Source: Gnetum montanum (Eukaryota > Streptophyta > Gnetopsida > Gnetales > Gnetaceae). From it: 64,000 nt of DNA. Each line of letters begins with the position of its first letter. Positions within the stretch are counted from its first letter, which is position 1. The notes under the pieces are model-generated. The model did no database searches, was not told where the DNA came from, and worked only from the letters and a program-made list of their open reading frames with translations. The position numbers were made by a program, and so were the translations under genes. The stretch covers positions 1,081,604 through 1,145,603 of the forward strand of contig MNCI01034769.1 in assembly GCA_015680685.1 (NCBI GenBank), given 5' to 3'. Positions 46,301-57,399 of the stretch are shown one piece after another.

Positions 46301-47444
46301 GTAAAATGGATTTTATAATTGGTGTCGTTCATGACGTGGTTGATTGCATCGAGCGAGCTCACCCTAGAATAGGTACATATATCTTAAGTGTTTTGTATCC
46401 TTTGGTTTTTTTTTGTTTGTTGCTACTATCCAATGTCTAATGTATGTTTTCCTCATACGAACAGGGGATGAACTAAAATGGGATTCAGCTGAGGCCACTA
46501 GTATTGATAGTTTACCTGCGCTGCCCCCAAAAATTGAGCAAGTGCCCTGACAAATTTATGATGAAGTGGCAGAGTGCGTTGTGCAGAACGCCAAGTCTCT
46601 TTGGACGTGTAGGCGTTCCATCGAGAGGCTATGGGTGTAGATTCAGGCAGGAGAAAAAGAGATTTCCCAGTTGTCAACAGAGCGGGACGATCTCAAATCA
46701 CACTATGAGTTTGCCTCGGCAAGGTTAACAGGTGATTGCTCTTGGCAAACTTTCGAAATTAATTATGACAGATATTGGAATTTTTTAAACCGCTAGGTAT
46801 CGTTGACTCGGGAGTTAGCGGAGTGTAAAGTGCAAATAGATTTACTGAACCTCAAATGTCAAGATTGGAAGGCTTTCGCTTCTAAGGTACGAAAATGGGG
46901 TCAAGATGAGAAGACCCATAAGTATCATTATAAAAATTTGTTAAAAGAGGTATCTATAGAGAAGCGTCAGCTCGAGATGTTTGTTGAGGGTTTAGGCTTG
47001 CGCTCCTCATTTGATGCATTTGCCAAGCATACCATGGTGGAGATGGAATAACCCAAGAGGGTAATCACCACAGCCTCCGGGGAGATTTCTATGGGGGAGT
47101 TTCCTCTGAAATGTCCTACTTGGTCTGCAGTGGACAAAGGGAAGGGTTTGGCTAACGTTAATCTGGGCCTTGATGGGACTGACTGGGCAAGTGTATCCGA
47201 AGAAGAAATCCTTCATCAGTTGGAGTTCGGTCTAGGAGGATCCTCTTCAGTAAGTAATTTAAAATTGTGAATTTTGTTTATTAACTTTTAGAATTCTTCT
47301 CTTTTCTTTTTGTACTAATCATTTTCTTTTACCTTTTTGTAGGGTCAGGGTGCTGGCAATGGTCAAGAGGGTGGCCCCAGTGGAGCAGGGATGCATGAGG
47401 CCGGGGAGTCTGAGGGAGACACTCCTTCTGATCCTGATGCTTAG
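43360..47444 (+). pseudogene. Antisense eight-exon gene between RT and protease, element 3 copy
   Basis: Proposed exons: 43360-43484 (weak donor GTTAGG), 43792-44241, 44319-44590, 44680-45726, 45833-46081, 46211-46372, 46465-47249 and 47343-47444. Phases are 2,2,1,1,1,1,0, identical to element 2. Conserved stretches: KPFLLVVELVGV in exon 2, HLSEEFFSDFFGVPAARTKV and YLRRLAEFLVVRVNNKYVLR in exon 4, and the coiled-coil exon 7 (CQDWKAFASKVRKWGQDEK). Exon 8 ends DPDA then stop, as exon 8 of element 2 ends GNA. Stops occur in exons 2, 4, 5 and 7. The exon 3 acceptor reads GCAAG where GCAG is expected. Function is unknown. Its presence in three diverged elements argues for past selection. Confidence 0.85.
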
Positions 47445-47959
47445 CTTTAAATTTGGTCTTAGGATCACTCATGTTTTATATAAGTCATAAGTAGAATGTT
47501 TTGGTTTGGATTGTATATGAACTAATGGATGGGATCGGTTAACTAGTGTAATTATCTATTTGTATATGAGTATATATTTTTTGTTTTTTGTTAAAATGAT
47601 TATGCATGCGATCTATGTATCGTGTGAGGACATTGCACTAAGTTGTAATTTGATGTTGATACATTTATACTTTTTTCTATTTTTTAATTGAATTTTCTAT
47701 TTATTCATTTTTTTGTTTGAATTTTATTTGAATACTGGTAAGTGCAAATTTAAAGTGAAAATCTTTTGAGCTTGAATGTAAACGCAATGCATCAATGTAA
47801 AATGTTTTTGTTCATTTTGTTGTTAAGTGTAATGCACGAAGTAGGAACAGAAGTAGGGGAATATGAAGAAACACTACGGCTGATAACGTAACAATGCAAC
47901 AGGGTAAGCATAATTTTGAACTGTAAACTTGAATTGCATGAAAAATAATATAAGAAAAT
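47445..47959. other. Spacer after the antisense gene, element 3
   Basis: AT-rich sequence between the antisense gene's stop and motif array A. It likely holds the 3' untranslated part of that gene. There is no coding similarity and no clear terminator signal beyond A/T runs. Confidence 0.5.
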
Positions 47960-48215
47960 GCCGTTTCGGGCCATGGACACATATGTGCCAGTTTAAAGTC
48001 GTGATGGATTGTAATCTTGATGTTCTAGTTTAAAGCCATTTCAGGCCCCGTGCACTAGTTTAAGGCCATTTCAGGCCCCATGTAAACAAGAGAAGTTTCA
48101 AGTGATAGCGGTGGACTCCTTGATGAACCGACCATTTCTGACCGTGGCTAGTTTTATGTCGTTGTGGACATGTGGCAGTTTAACGTCATTTCGGATGAAG
48201 CATGTAGTTTAACGG
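47960..48215 (-). repeat. Motif array A, element 3
   Basis: Six units, on the plus strand CTAGTTTAAGGCCATTTCAGG and similar; the inverse reads TGAAATGGCCTTAAACTAG, nearly the same words as element 1 array A (around 4990). It overlaps the end of the protease frame at 48209. Confidence 0.88.
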
Positions 48216-49330
48216 TTTAGTAATTTTTTGATTTTTCTGAATTTAACGTTAGGAGTGATACTAATAGGTGTGATTCTATACTCAGCATCCCCTTCGCTGA
48301 TTACGTTGAATGGTAATTCAGCCCAAGGGACGTCTGATGAGATATGCTCTATGTTAGTGTCTTATAGTGTTTTTGTATGTTCTGTAGTTTTGATGTCTTC
48401 CATGGTTTCTAGGTTAGACAGTGTAGGTATAGTTTCAGGTTCGAGTGTTTCTATGTTGGGTAAAGCTTCATTTACGTCTAATGGATCATCATTTACTGGT
48501 TGCATGAAACTTTGTTTTTTGTTTGTGTCATCCTATTTAGGCTCTTCAAAATTAACCTCCGAGCCTTGGTCTGTATCTGTATGCGACGAAATGGTAGGTG
48601 TAGTAGCCTCTCCGTGTATGATGACTTCACCACTTTCGTAAGGCAGGTGGATCTCTTGGTGTATAGGGGAAGAGACTGCTTTGAGTTGGGCCAGCCAGGG
48701 TCTTCCTAATATTAAATTGAATCCTAGCATTTCGTCGATGACAACGAAGTTAGCAGATGTGGGGAATCGATCCCTCGCTACAAAGTCTAGAGTTATAGTA
48801 CCTTTTACCACTATGCGTGATCCACTAAACGATTTTAAGCATGTGGTGGAAATTGGTTTAATTAGTTGTGTGAGCCCTAATTGTTCGATGACAGGGTACG
48901 GTATTACGTTTGTAGCGGCTCCGTCATCTACATGCACCCGATGTATTTTGAATTGATCTACTTGTATTGTTATGAACATAGGTGTGTGGGTGACGTCTCC
49001 TATTCTCTGATCAGTTTTGATGTTGTCAGTGTGGAAACGCAGTGATTTATAAGTCGATCCTTGAGGTGAATCCATTACCACATGAATTGAAGGTTCATTT
49101 GGAGGTAAGTCCTCGCTTACTGGGACCGATGTTAACATGCGTACCAGCGCTTCACAATGAGCATGAGAAGTTAATATCAGGTCATATAGGCTTAATGAGG
49201 TATTTTTCTGTTTAAGTGCCTACGTGACCTGTGTTAGAGCTGTTACTAGATCTTTACTGTTAGGATTATGTTTGTTAATGGTTACTTGGTCCATTGGGCC
49301 CAACAGTTTTATCTCATGTGTAACTGGTTT
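48209..49330 (-). pseudogene. pro: Element 3 protease region, broken
   Basis: Leader (KQKNTSLSLYDLILTS), then the frame 49138-48533, open for 201 codons: MFITIQVDQFKIHRVHVDDG (active-site DDG), AATNVIPYPVIEQLGLTQLI, GFNLILGRPWLAQLKA and HQEIHLPYESGEVIIHG. A stop at 48533 separates a tail (DVPWAELPFNVI), and the segment ends at 48209. Gag and protease are in one frame at their junction here, unlike in elements 1 and 2. Confidence 0.85.
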
Positions 49331-52300
49331 GGCGTTTTCTTCCATAACTGTTGATTTGGATGTATCATTCATTCCCGACGATTTTTCCTTAGTGTTCAGT
49401 TAGTTAGCAGGTGAAGCCATGGGTATTGCACTCAATGGAGTAGGCTTAGGGGGTTCCAAGGTAAGCTGTTGACGTTCTTTCTCCAATCGTTCTCATGTGA
49501 GCCTGTCTACCAGGCATTCCTATGTGTGGCGTGGGGGAACATTTCGTTTATGAATGTCCGGTTGCTTTGGAACCCGTATGATGTATGGAGTAGGTTGAGG
49601 TTTCGATTGGACAGTTGACAGCGATTGACTATCATGTTGCTTAGGCACCCTAACAACATACGGGGTCGGTTTATTTTGTATTTGAAGGACAAAAGGTTGG
49701 TGGTTATCAGGATGTATCCTGACAACATACGGAGTTGGTCTAGTTGATGGTTGTTCCTCCGTAGTTGCAACCGCAGGTGGCACTTGGACTACATAGGGCA
49801 TGGGCCGGGTAGGAGGTTGCATGTTTATAGCAGCGGAAGGTACGCACACCACGTGTGGTTTTGGTGGTATGGTAGAGGCTACCACCGTAGGGGGTATCTG
49901 GATGACATAAGGTCTTTGCTGGGTAGGTGGATTACATGGAGAATATGATGATTGGGATGCGGGCATTTGTGCAGTAGGAGGCATACGAACTACAAAGGGT
50001 CTTATAGGTATTTGTTTTTCATTATCTGAGTAAACAGTGTTAATTCTAGATGTTTCTTGTTTGCTGTCTAGGTAGATGGTGTTAATTACGTATGGAGCCT
50101 CCTTAGTATTTAGAGAGTCCTTATATATGCCATAGCCTAGTTTTGTGGCTTAACCGGGTTGGCTTCATCGAAAGTAATCTCTCCTCTGTTGATCATCCGT
50201 TGGATATCTTGTTTCAGGGTGAAGTAATAATTAGTTCCATGCCCATTATGTTGATGATAGTCGCAAAAGCTTGGGTTCTCGACCAACTGACAGAATCAAT
50301 CATGTCTTTGGATTTCTACTCAAGAAAATTGTTTATGTTTCATTAGCCCGGCCTTCAAGAGTTGATCAAATAATTGTGAGGGTTTCATAGGCAATGGTGT
50401 GTATTGAGAGGGGTCTCTCCTCTCGAAGTTTCTCGCATGACCTGGTGTAGGATTTTGTGATGTGGATGGTTCTGGTGCAGTAGTAGGAGGAGGTCTAGCA
50501 TAGTTAGTAGGGGTAGTAGACAGTTTCCCTTGTCCTGTGCTCATTTTTCATGTTTCCGCTATTGCTGCTATTGTTGCCTTAGCCTTTTCTTTGTCTTTCT
50601 TATTGTGTTGGTTTTCAAAGGCCGAATAGGCGGGGTCATGACTATTTTGGGCTGCCTCTTCTATGTTTTTTATTTGTACGAATGCTTGACTAAGCGTGCG
50701 TGCATTAAGGTAGTATAGCTTGGACTTCATGAAATCATTCACAGCCCACTTTAAAATAGTGAGGAGATAGGTCTCCAAGATCGGTTCATGTAGTTCATTG
50801 AGGACATCACTCCACCATTGAATAAATTTTTGAATAGGTTCGAGTGGTGCTTGTTTGACTTGTATCAAGCTGTCAAGTATTGCTTCAGGCTTCAAGTTAT
50901 ACTTGAACCTGGTGACAAATTGGTGTAGTAGATCTCCCAAAGAAGATATGGAGTTTCGGGGTAAAGCCCAATACCAGTCAAGCGCCCTCCCTGTGAGGGA
51001 CATGGGGAACACTCCCAAGATGGCATGTGGCCATGCCTGAAGTAACATGCATTCTAATCTAAACTTTATGAGATGGGCGTTGGGATCTATCTCCCTGTTG
51101 TATTTAGTCAATGTGGGTAAGGAAACGCCCTTAGGTAACATTAGAGGTGGAACTGAAGAGCTGATAGGGTCATCTTGATAGAAATCCACTATCTTAAGCT
51201 CTTCGTCGATGGTGGTTTTGAGCTGCTTGACCTCGTCAGTTAGCTCTTGCATGAGTTTTTTAGTGTCAGCCTAGTCTTGGGCACTAGGTGAGATGGAAGA
51301 TTGATTATGTGGTGTAGTATACTAGTTAGATTTTTGGATGGCAGGCAAGAAAGAGGAGAGCTAAGTGATTGGGGCTTGGGCTTGTAGAATATTCATGGTC
51401 GATGCTACTAAGGGTGGCATACTGTAAGTAAAGGGTTATTGTTGTTGTTGTTGCTATATCTAAGGGATTTTTACGGGTGGAATTGTAGGAGATGGTACAT
51501 TGTAATTATGGGGTTGATGTGCTTGTGTACCAGTCCCAGCCCATTGTCCGGTCATGTTTTGTGCAAGAACACCCTAAACTTGTTGAGTTGAAGTGGTGTA
51601 GGGAGCTCCTTGAGTTTGGATCCGTGGTATATAGTGTGCGGATGTAGAAGTTGGTATCACATATGGCATCCCGATCACTCGGGATGGGAAGGTCACTCCT
51701 ACATTATTTTGAGGGGGTTGTTGTTGGAGTTTTATTTACAACAGGGGGGTAACGTGGTGACTGGAGGGACAATGGCGATGGGTATGTTGAATTGGTTATC
51801 AGTCATGGGGAGAGTGGGAATGAGAGTAGAAGCTTCTTGTTGAGGCACAAGTGCTTGAGTGGTCCTAAGTGACTGGAGAGATGTAGTTTCTCCCATGAAT
51901 GGGTGAAACAATGGGTTCACATAAGTTTGTGGGCTGAGGGTGTGGTATGAATCTTTGTGTTCAGACTGAGTGGCAAACTCATCCTCCTCTTCCAATTGAG
52001 GATTTGCCATAGATTGGTCTAAAGACTGATTCCTGGCCAGGAGGGGCTGTGAGATAAGTTTAGAGTAGTGCTCGGGGAGAGGAATGATGTCATATGGGGA
52101 AGGGATGAACTCATGTCCTCCCCTATGAAACAGTTCATATTGTCTCTTGACCTCCATTTCAGTTTGATCCACTGTTAGGCTGGCTTGGATTTTTACGCAT
52201 ATGAAATTATATTATTCCTATGTAATAATGTTGAATGATGGATTCTTCCCCTATATTTGGAGAGATCGACAGGGTCCTCCGCGAGGGTTAACCTCATCGT

Positions 52301-52396
52301 GGGTCCCAATGGGTTGCATAATGAGCACCGGCATCATCGTGGGGCCCACGGTATCCAGAATGGACTTAGTTGAGACATTAGTATTGGTGGTATTCA
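49331..52396 (-). pseudogene. gag: Element 3 Gag, broken
   Basis: The start at 52396 gives MNTTNTNVSTKSILDTVGP, aligning with the element 2 start. The N-terminal domain (ICVKIQASLTVDQTEMEVKR) and a Gln/Pro-rich part follow. The Gag core in 51252-50548 is open for 234 codons (TLTKYNREIDPNAHLIKFRL, LTGRALDWYWALPRNSISSL, VNDFMKSKLYYLNARTLSQA). Then come a knuckle-like segment near 50260 (CDYHQHNGHGTNYY, last Cys lost) and at least seven PYVVRVP-type repeats at 49984-49520. Several shifts and stops break it. Confidence 0.87.
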
Positions 52397-52751
52397 TGGT
52401 GAAAGGGTTGTAAATATAACTCGATGGAAAGGATGCAATGTCAGGATGTACAGGTAAGGACTTGGCCAAGTATGAAAGGGTGTGCTTATCAGTGTACACC
52501 TAGGTTAACAGCGTGTGACCTGTTGGCATAGCGTGTGGACTGGGTCCCAGCGTAAAGACTTCAACGATCCACGTACTGAAACTGGTCACAATGCATAAAC
52601 CGAGGTCACAGCGTGCAGGCTACAACTGTCAGCGTGCAAATAGAATGATGAGCGTGTAGGTTTATAGGACGGCGTGTAGACAGAGTCTATAGTGTACAAG
52701 TTTACAGGATGGTGTGTAGATTGAGTCTACAGCGTACGGGTTTAGATAATT

Positions 52752-52960
52752 GCAGTGTGTAGATGCTGAGAGGGTTTGCAGCGTGAAGATGCTGGAAGTG
52801 TTTGCAGCGTGTAGACGCTAAGAGGGTTTGTAGCGTGAAGACGCTGAGAGGGTTTGCAGCATGTAGACACTGAGGGTGTTTGTAGCATGAAGACGCTGGA
52901 AGTGTTTGTAGCATGTAGACGTTGAGAGGGTTTGCAGCATGTAGACACTGAGAATATTGC
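52752..52960. repeat. Eight 26-bp tandem units in the element 3 leader
   Basis: Units of 26 bases begin GCAGCGTG, followed by TAGACGCTGAGAGGGTTT or AAGACGCTGGAAGTGTTT. The two forms partly alternate, suggesting a 52-base higher-order unit. Both halves carry the AGCGTG word and its inverse ACGCT, so each unit can pair with itself. The array lies between the primer-binding site and gag. Frames across it encode only a repeated LHAANPLSVYTLQ-like peptide and are not genes. Confidence 0.88.
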
Positions 52961-53073
52961 AGAATAGGGTACTGATTTTGGAGGTTCGAAATGGCTGAGT
53001 CTAAGGGTGCCCGGTAGCAAATCAGTAGTACAGGGAGCAGGTGTGTGAGATCAAGCTAGATTTAGATAGTTTT

Positions 53074-53093
53074 AGGCCCTCCTTCTAGCACCA
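53074..53093 (-). promoter_or_regulatory. Primer-binding site, element 3
   Basis: On the minus strand TGGTGCTAGAAGGAGGGC, identical to elements 1 and 2 and five to six bases inside the LTR end at 53099. Confidence 0.8.
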
Positions 53094-53098
53094 ATTTC

Positions 53099-54496
53099 TG
53101 TACTGTTTGAAATCGTCGGTGGCTAGAATAAAATATACGCCGAGAGATATATAGGTAGACATAAAAGACCCTACCTTCGCTTGAGGGCAAGCTGGAACTG
53201 ACGAAGGTAGAGTACCTTGGGTGGTCCACACGCGGATCAGACAAGGATTTCTCCGAGCATATGCCAACGTGCGATATGTTAGGTTATATGTAAATGGTAT
53301 GAAAAATGTAAATCAACGCGTATGAATGTAATGAGATATAAAAAAAATGCGAATGAAAACTATGACAAATCTTGGCTGAAAATGCAGCAATACTATTGGC
53401 TAATAAAAATTACAATGCACCAGTCTAGACGTAGTTATGGATCTGACACAAGGCGGATGAAGAGCCATGGTGAATGCAGGGGTGTGATAGTATGCTAGTT
53501 CAAACTACAGGCACAACGTAGAGGCTGTATGCTCAGCGTGCAGGGTCCAAGTCCAGCGTATAGGGTGGATGTCGCGAATGTTCTCAGTTTGGATTTCCCA
53601 GGTTATTGCCAAGATTTTCTCTAATTTTTGAACCCTGATCTGGTCAAAAATCGGGGTTTTTATACAAGTTTGGGCATTAAATTCAGATCTCTGGTGGGAT
53701 GATTGGCCATGGAATGCTAGAATTTTGGATCAGGTGACATGTGGAGCATCAACCGGGTGCAACCGAATGAAATTTTACAAGTGTGCAGCGTGCTACATGC
53801 CAACATGTGCTCTTGCACACCAGCGTGTACATGCTGGCATGTGAATTCAGCGTACAGAAGAATTCATTTTTACAAACTACTGTTACAACAGGAAGTATTC
53901 AATTAAGCCCTCAGATTTGGGCTCGGACGTCACGAGAGTGCTGCTTGCGGATATTCTTGGACTTGATCTGACATGCCTCTACTAATGCCTTCTACTGATG
54001 TATGTTGTGCTGCACGCTGGATGGTTCATGCTGGGCGTACACACTGGACGTGCAGGATGTACATGCAAGGCGTGTGAACCCTAAGGTGCATGATTCTGAG
54101 GTCAAAACCTAGTTTTCTTGAGCCCATGATGACGCTTGATAATTGCTCTGTCTCTGAGAGTTGACACCTTATGAAAATCTTGCTCTGGAGTGCCTGTTTC
54201 GGGTAATCTTTAAAGTCGCATGTTGGGTGTGCACGCTAGGCGTATACGCTGGGCGTGCACGCCGGGTGTATACTCTGCATACTTAATAAAACCAAGTATT
54301 TTGAGCTAAAAATGGCAAGTTTGATTCCAGATGTCGCTGTAGTCTTCTGTGGGTCCCAGGGAACCATTTCTTGCTCGGTTCGACTCTATTTGAAGTTGTC
54401 TGCTAGGCCTTCAAGCTTCAGTCATGGTGGGGAGCATCATGACTTAGCTTAATTCTTGTTGGAGGAGTACTAAGCTCAAAATTTTGTGGTGTTTCA
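53099..54496 (-). repeat. Element 3 5' LTR
   Basis: 1398 bp, matching 36306-37677. The GGCAC duplication follows at 54497-54501. A minus-strand TATA (TATAAAAA) lies near 53655. AGCGTG/CACGCTG clusters are at 53785-53850, 54005-54070 and 54220-54280. It carries more GCGTG words than the 3' copy, where several have decayed. Confidence 0.93.
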
Positions 54497-55558
54497 GGCA
54501 CTCTAGAGGAAAGTTCTAACTTTCAAATGGAAAAACTACAAAAGCTCTGCTACAACTACAATCTCTACTTGCCATACCTGTAAGCATGTATTTATAGCCA
54601 AAAATCAAGAAAACCAACACTGTGTCAATGAGGCCTCATTGATGCATGATATGATGTGTCGATAAGGCCTTGTCAATGAGCCCTAGTCGATGAGACCACA
54701 TCAACAAGACCTTTTCAATATAACCAACAAGACGTGACTCATGACAAGGCATCAATTATAATAGACCCTTAGGTCTCAAAAACCCTAAGCAATCCTAGGA
54801 ATGATATCTCTTAAGACTCATCCAATCCCTTAGGGCTTGACTTTTCTCTTTTCAAAAGTATGTTCAAAATGTACAAATAACCTCTCAAGGAAATGGAGGA
54901 AAGGGAATAATGATCAAAAAATAGAATGAAACTCATTTTTCAGATTCCTTACTTCAAGTACAAAGTAAAAAGTAGAATGAAGATATGATAACCAATGATT
55001 CTTTCTTTACTAATTGACAATGATAGTTGCTTACTTGGGTGATATGGAACTTAAACCTACTCTTATTTTATAGATAATTTCCAAAATTGATCATTGAAAC
55101 CCTAGTGATGACTAGGTAATAGTCATGAGAACTATCTCTTTTGAAGCTTGGAATGTCTTATGGGCTTTCACCTTTAGGTGACGAGGATATCTCCATGGAA
55201 GAGTAGACATCTCCTGTCAAGAGTAGATGTCTCCTCTAGATTATAGAAATCTCCTATCCAAGTCTTCTACGTGTAGATAAGATGTCTATGTCTTGATGTA
55301 GATGCCTCCTTTGAAGATTAGACATCTCTTGTTAATCAATCCTCAACTCAGTGTAGATGTCTAGTAAACTTTAAGTTTCATCTCGATGTAGACATCTCCT
55401 TGAATTTGTAGATGTCTCTTATTCACTAAATGAAGGTAGGTAAGATATTTCTTGTTGAGACAAGATGTCTCTCTTATGGAGTAGACATATTCCAAGCATA
55501 ATAGACATCTCATGTTCTTAGGTACATTCCTTAAGTTTACTAAACTTAATTTCTTACA
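54497..55558 (-). repeat. Element 4 right LTR, continuation
   Basis: Directly continuous with 36305 once element 3 is removed; the joined junction resembles 33470-33510 of the left LTR. It has TATTTATAG near 54590 and a second TATTTTATAG near 55068. The proposed outer end is ...TTCTTACA at 55558 (minus strand TGTAAGAAATTAAG, a typical LTR start), but I cannot match that end to the left LTR. It contains the AGACATCT repeat cluster. Confidence 0.5.
55190..55520. repeat. About fourteen TAGACATCTC / TAGATGTCTC words in 330 bases
   Basis: The core AGAYRTCT is its own reverse complement, so words occur in both orientations: TAGACATCTCC, TAGATGTCTCC, AAGATGTCTCT and variants, about every 20-35 bases. 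The left LTR has related GATATCAGATGTCTGATATC (33610-33660). These are probably upstream control repeats of the element 4 LTR. Confidence 0.75.
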
Positions 55559-57399
55559 CTATCTTGATTAACATTGGTTGGCTAGTATACCGTATCCTTT
55601 TAATGAAGACTAAATGTTCCGCATAGTCTTGCAAAAGATAAGGATCAAGAAAACATATTTTTCATTTTACAATGTTTTTTCACATCAAAAATGTCAACAA
55701 AGATTACATCTTTACTTGAGCCTTGACACTTCACTACACATAGCATGTGTGAATTTATTTTCTACCAATGTTTTGATTGGTTTAATAGTGGCCATCTCCA
55801 TGTCCTATGAAACCTAAAAATGGCCTTTAAATTTACCTCTTAACCTTCTTTGCTGATGGTATTAATCAATTCCTCCATCATGACCACACTGATGGTTTAT
55901 ACACTTACAAGAATGAGAGGCCCTTGCCTGTGATCAAGGTGTTCTTGATGTTGACATCCTAAAAAATAATGGAATCAATGCATTCAAACATGTCAAGTAC
56001 CTTATTTGCATCTTTTCCTCTTCTTACATGAGCAATATATGATGTTATCCAATTGCTAATGCTAACACACCTTCCACTAGTTCTCATAAACATTAGTAAG
56101 TTTGTTCTTCTCTTGGTCAAATGTCTAAGACTATAGATGCAATATCTAGCCATGCACCATCCTCCCAATGATTCCATTCTTCTAATTTTCCATCTAAAGA
56201 AGGTGATCCTACATACACTATGAATTTCCCTTACTCCTTCCATCATGCATCCCCTTCCTCTAAAATATCTTACTCAACCTCCCTCCCCAACTCCTCTAGT
56301 TGATGCTCTCATACATTGAGTTAGATTAGTGCATGTCCTTTCAACAACCCCTCCCCAAGCCCACCAATTGACTTTATTGATGATGCCAAATCATCTTGTT
56401 CCTCTTCCTAATGTGACCACTTACTACCCCCACCTCCACCTCCCTTGTATGTAACAAGCCCCATCCCTCCCCCTTAACAATAACCATGCCTTGCTCTTAC
56501 TAAAAATCCTTTGTGAAACATCATTGCACTATTACATCTATTTTTCCATTTTGGATTTACGATACTACCATCTACCTATTTGGTACCTATAGATCTTCAC
56601 TACTGATTGATGCTCTCCTTGGGCTCATCTTTCTTTTTAACTAACATAGTGTTTCTCTACATCCTAATAACATCCCTACCTTCTAGCTCTATTGCAAACC
56701 TTTAGGATGAAAACTACCTCAATTTAATAACCTTCTCCTAGACTTTGGTCTTATAGACCATTGCTAATTAGTGATCTCATTTGTGTACTTTCTATTTCAT
56801 GGGCTATACATGTAGAGTTTGCATTCCAAATTAACAATAATATTCATGTAAGCTATTGACCTTGAACTCTTTTGATTTTTGTCTATAACACAATGAATGT
56901 AATTGGATAGGATGATTAAGCCTTTTTTATCATTTCAATGCTCTTGTCATTTGCTTTTTCTTTGTAACATTAAGGCCTTTGATCTCATGGTGCCTATTTT
57001 AATATGTTTCTACTTTCAAGTCATCGTCATCATCTAATCCCAACAAAATGAAGTATACTAGAATAATAATAATGGATACTCATTCAAACGTGGACACTAT
57101 ATTCAAAAAGAGGTCCACCTTGTCCTTCAAGCCACTGACTAGAGTTGAAATTTCCAACAATATTTTAGTAAGTCACAATATGCATTAAATCCACTTGGTG
57201 TTTAGTCACAATATGGACCAAAGCATTGTTTTTCATATTAGGATTCATCACCATCACTATTTTTCAAATCAGTATTGATGACCAGTCATGCATTTGGAGT
57301 TTGACATTACCCGAGTTTAAGTTGTGATTTTTATCTTCAAACTTCAAAGGAAAAATTAATGTCGAAAATCACTTATGCTATGTTAGAGCTATGTCAAAA
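55559..57399. other. AT-rich stretch with no confident gene
   Basis: A minus-strand 95-codon frame (56246-55959) contains VSISNWITSYIAHVRRGKDA and KVLDMFECID, which faintly recall a pentatricopeptide repeat; the rest does not, so I leave it unassigned. The right part may be the decayed endonuclease half of the LINE that follows, but I cannot recognise its motifs. Confidence 0.4.

Larger units (their letters stand above)
36306..54496 (-). mobile_element. Element 3: complete Tat-type Ty3/gypsy retrotransposon inserted in an element 4 LTR
   Basis: 18,191 bp, oriented on the minus strand and flanked by GGCAC (36301-36305 and 54497-54501). Read 5' to 3' on its own strand: LTR 54496-53099, primer site, tandem-repeat leader, gag, protease, an opposite-strand gene (plus strand, 43360-47444), RT, RNase H, archaeal-like RNase H, integrase, motif array, polypurine tract and LTR 37677-36306. 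All coding regions contain stops or shifts. Its layout is the same as in elements 1 and 2. Confidence 0.95.

Noticed and set aside
52702-53020. Minus-strand frames encoding LHAANPLSVYTLQT-like repeats
   Set aside because: They are translations of the 26-bp array in the element 3 leader, in several frames at once.
55959-56246. Pentatricopeptide repeat protein fragment
   Set aside because: Only two short phrases look similar and no 35-residue period can be followed.
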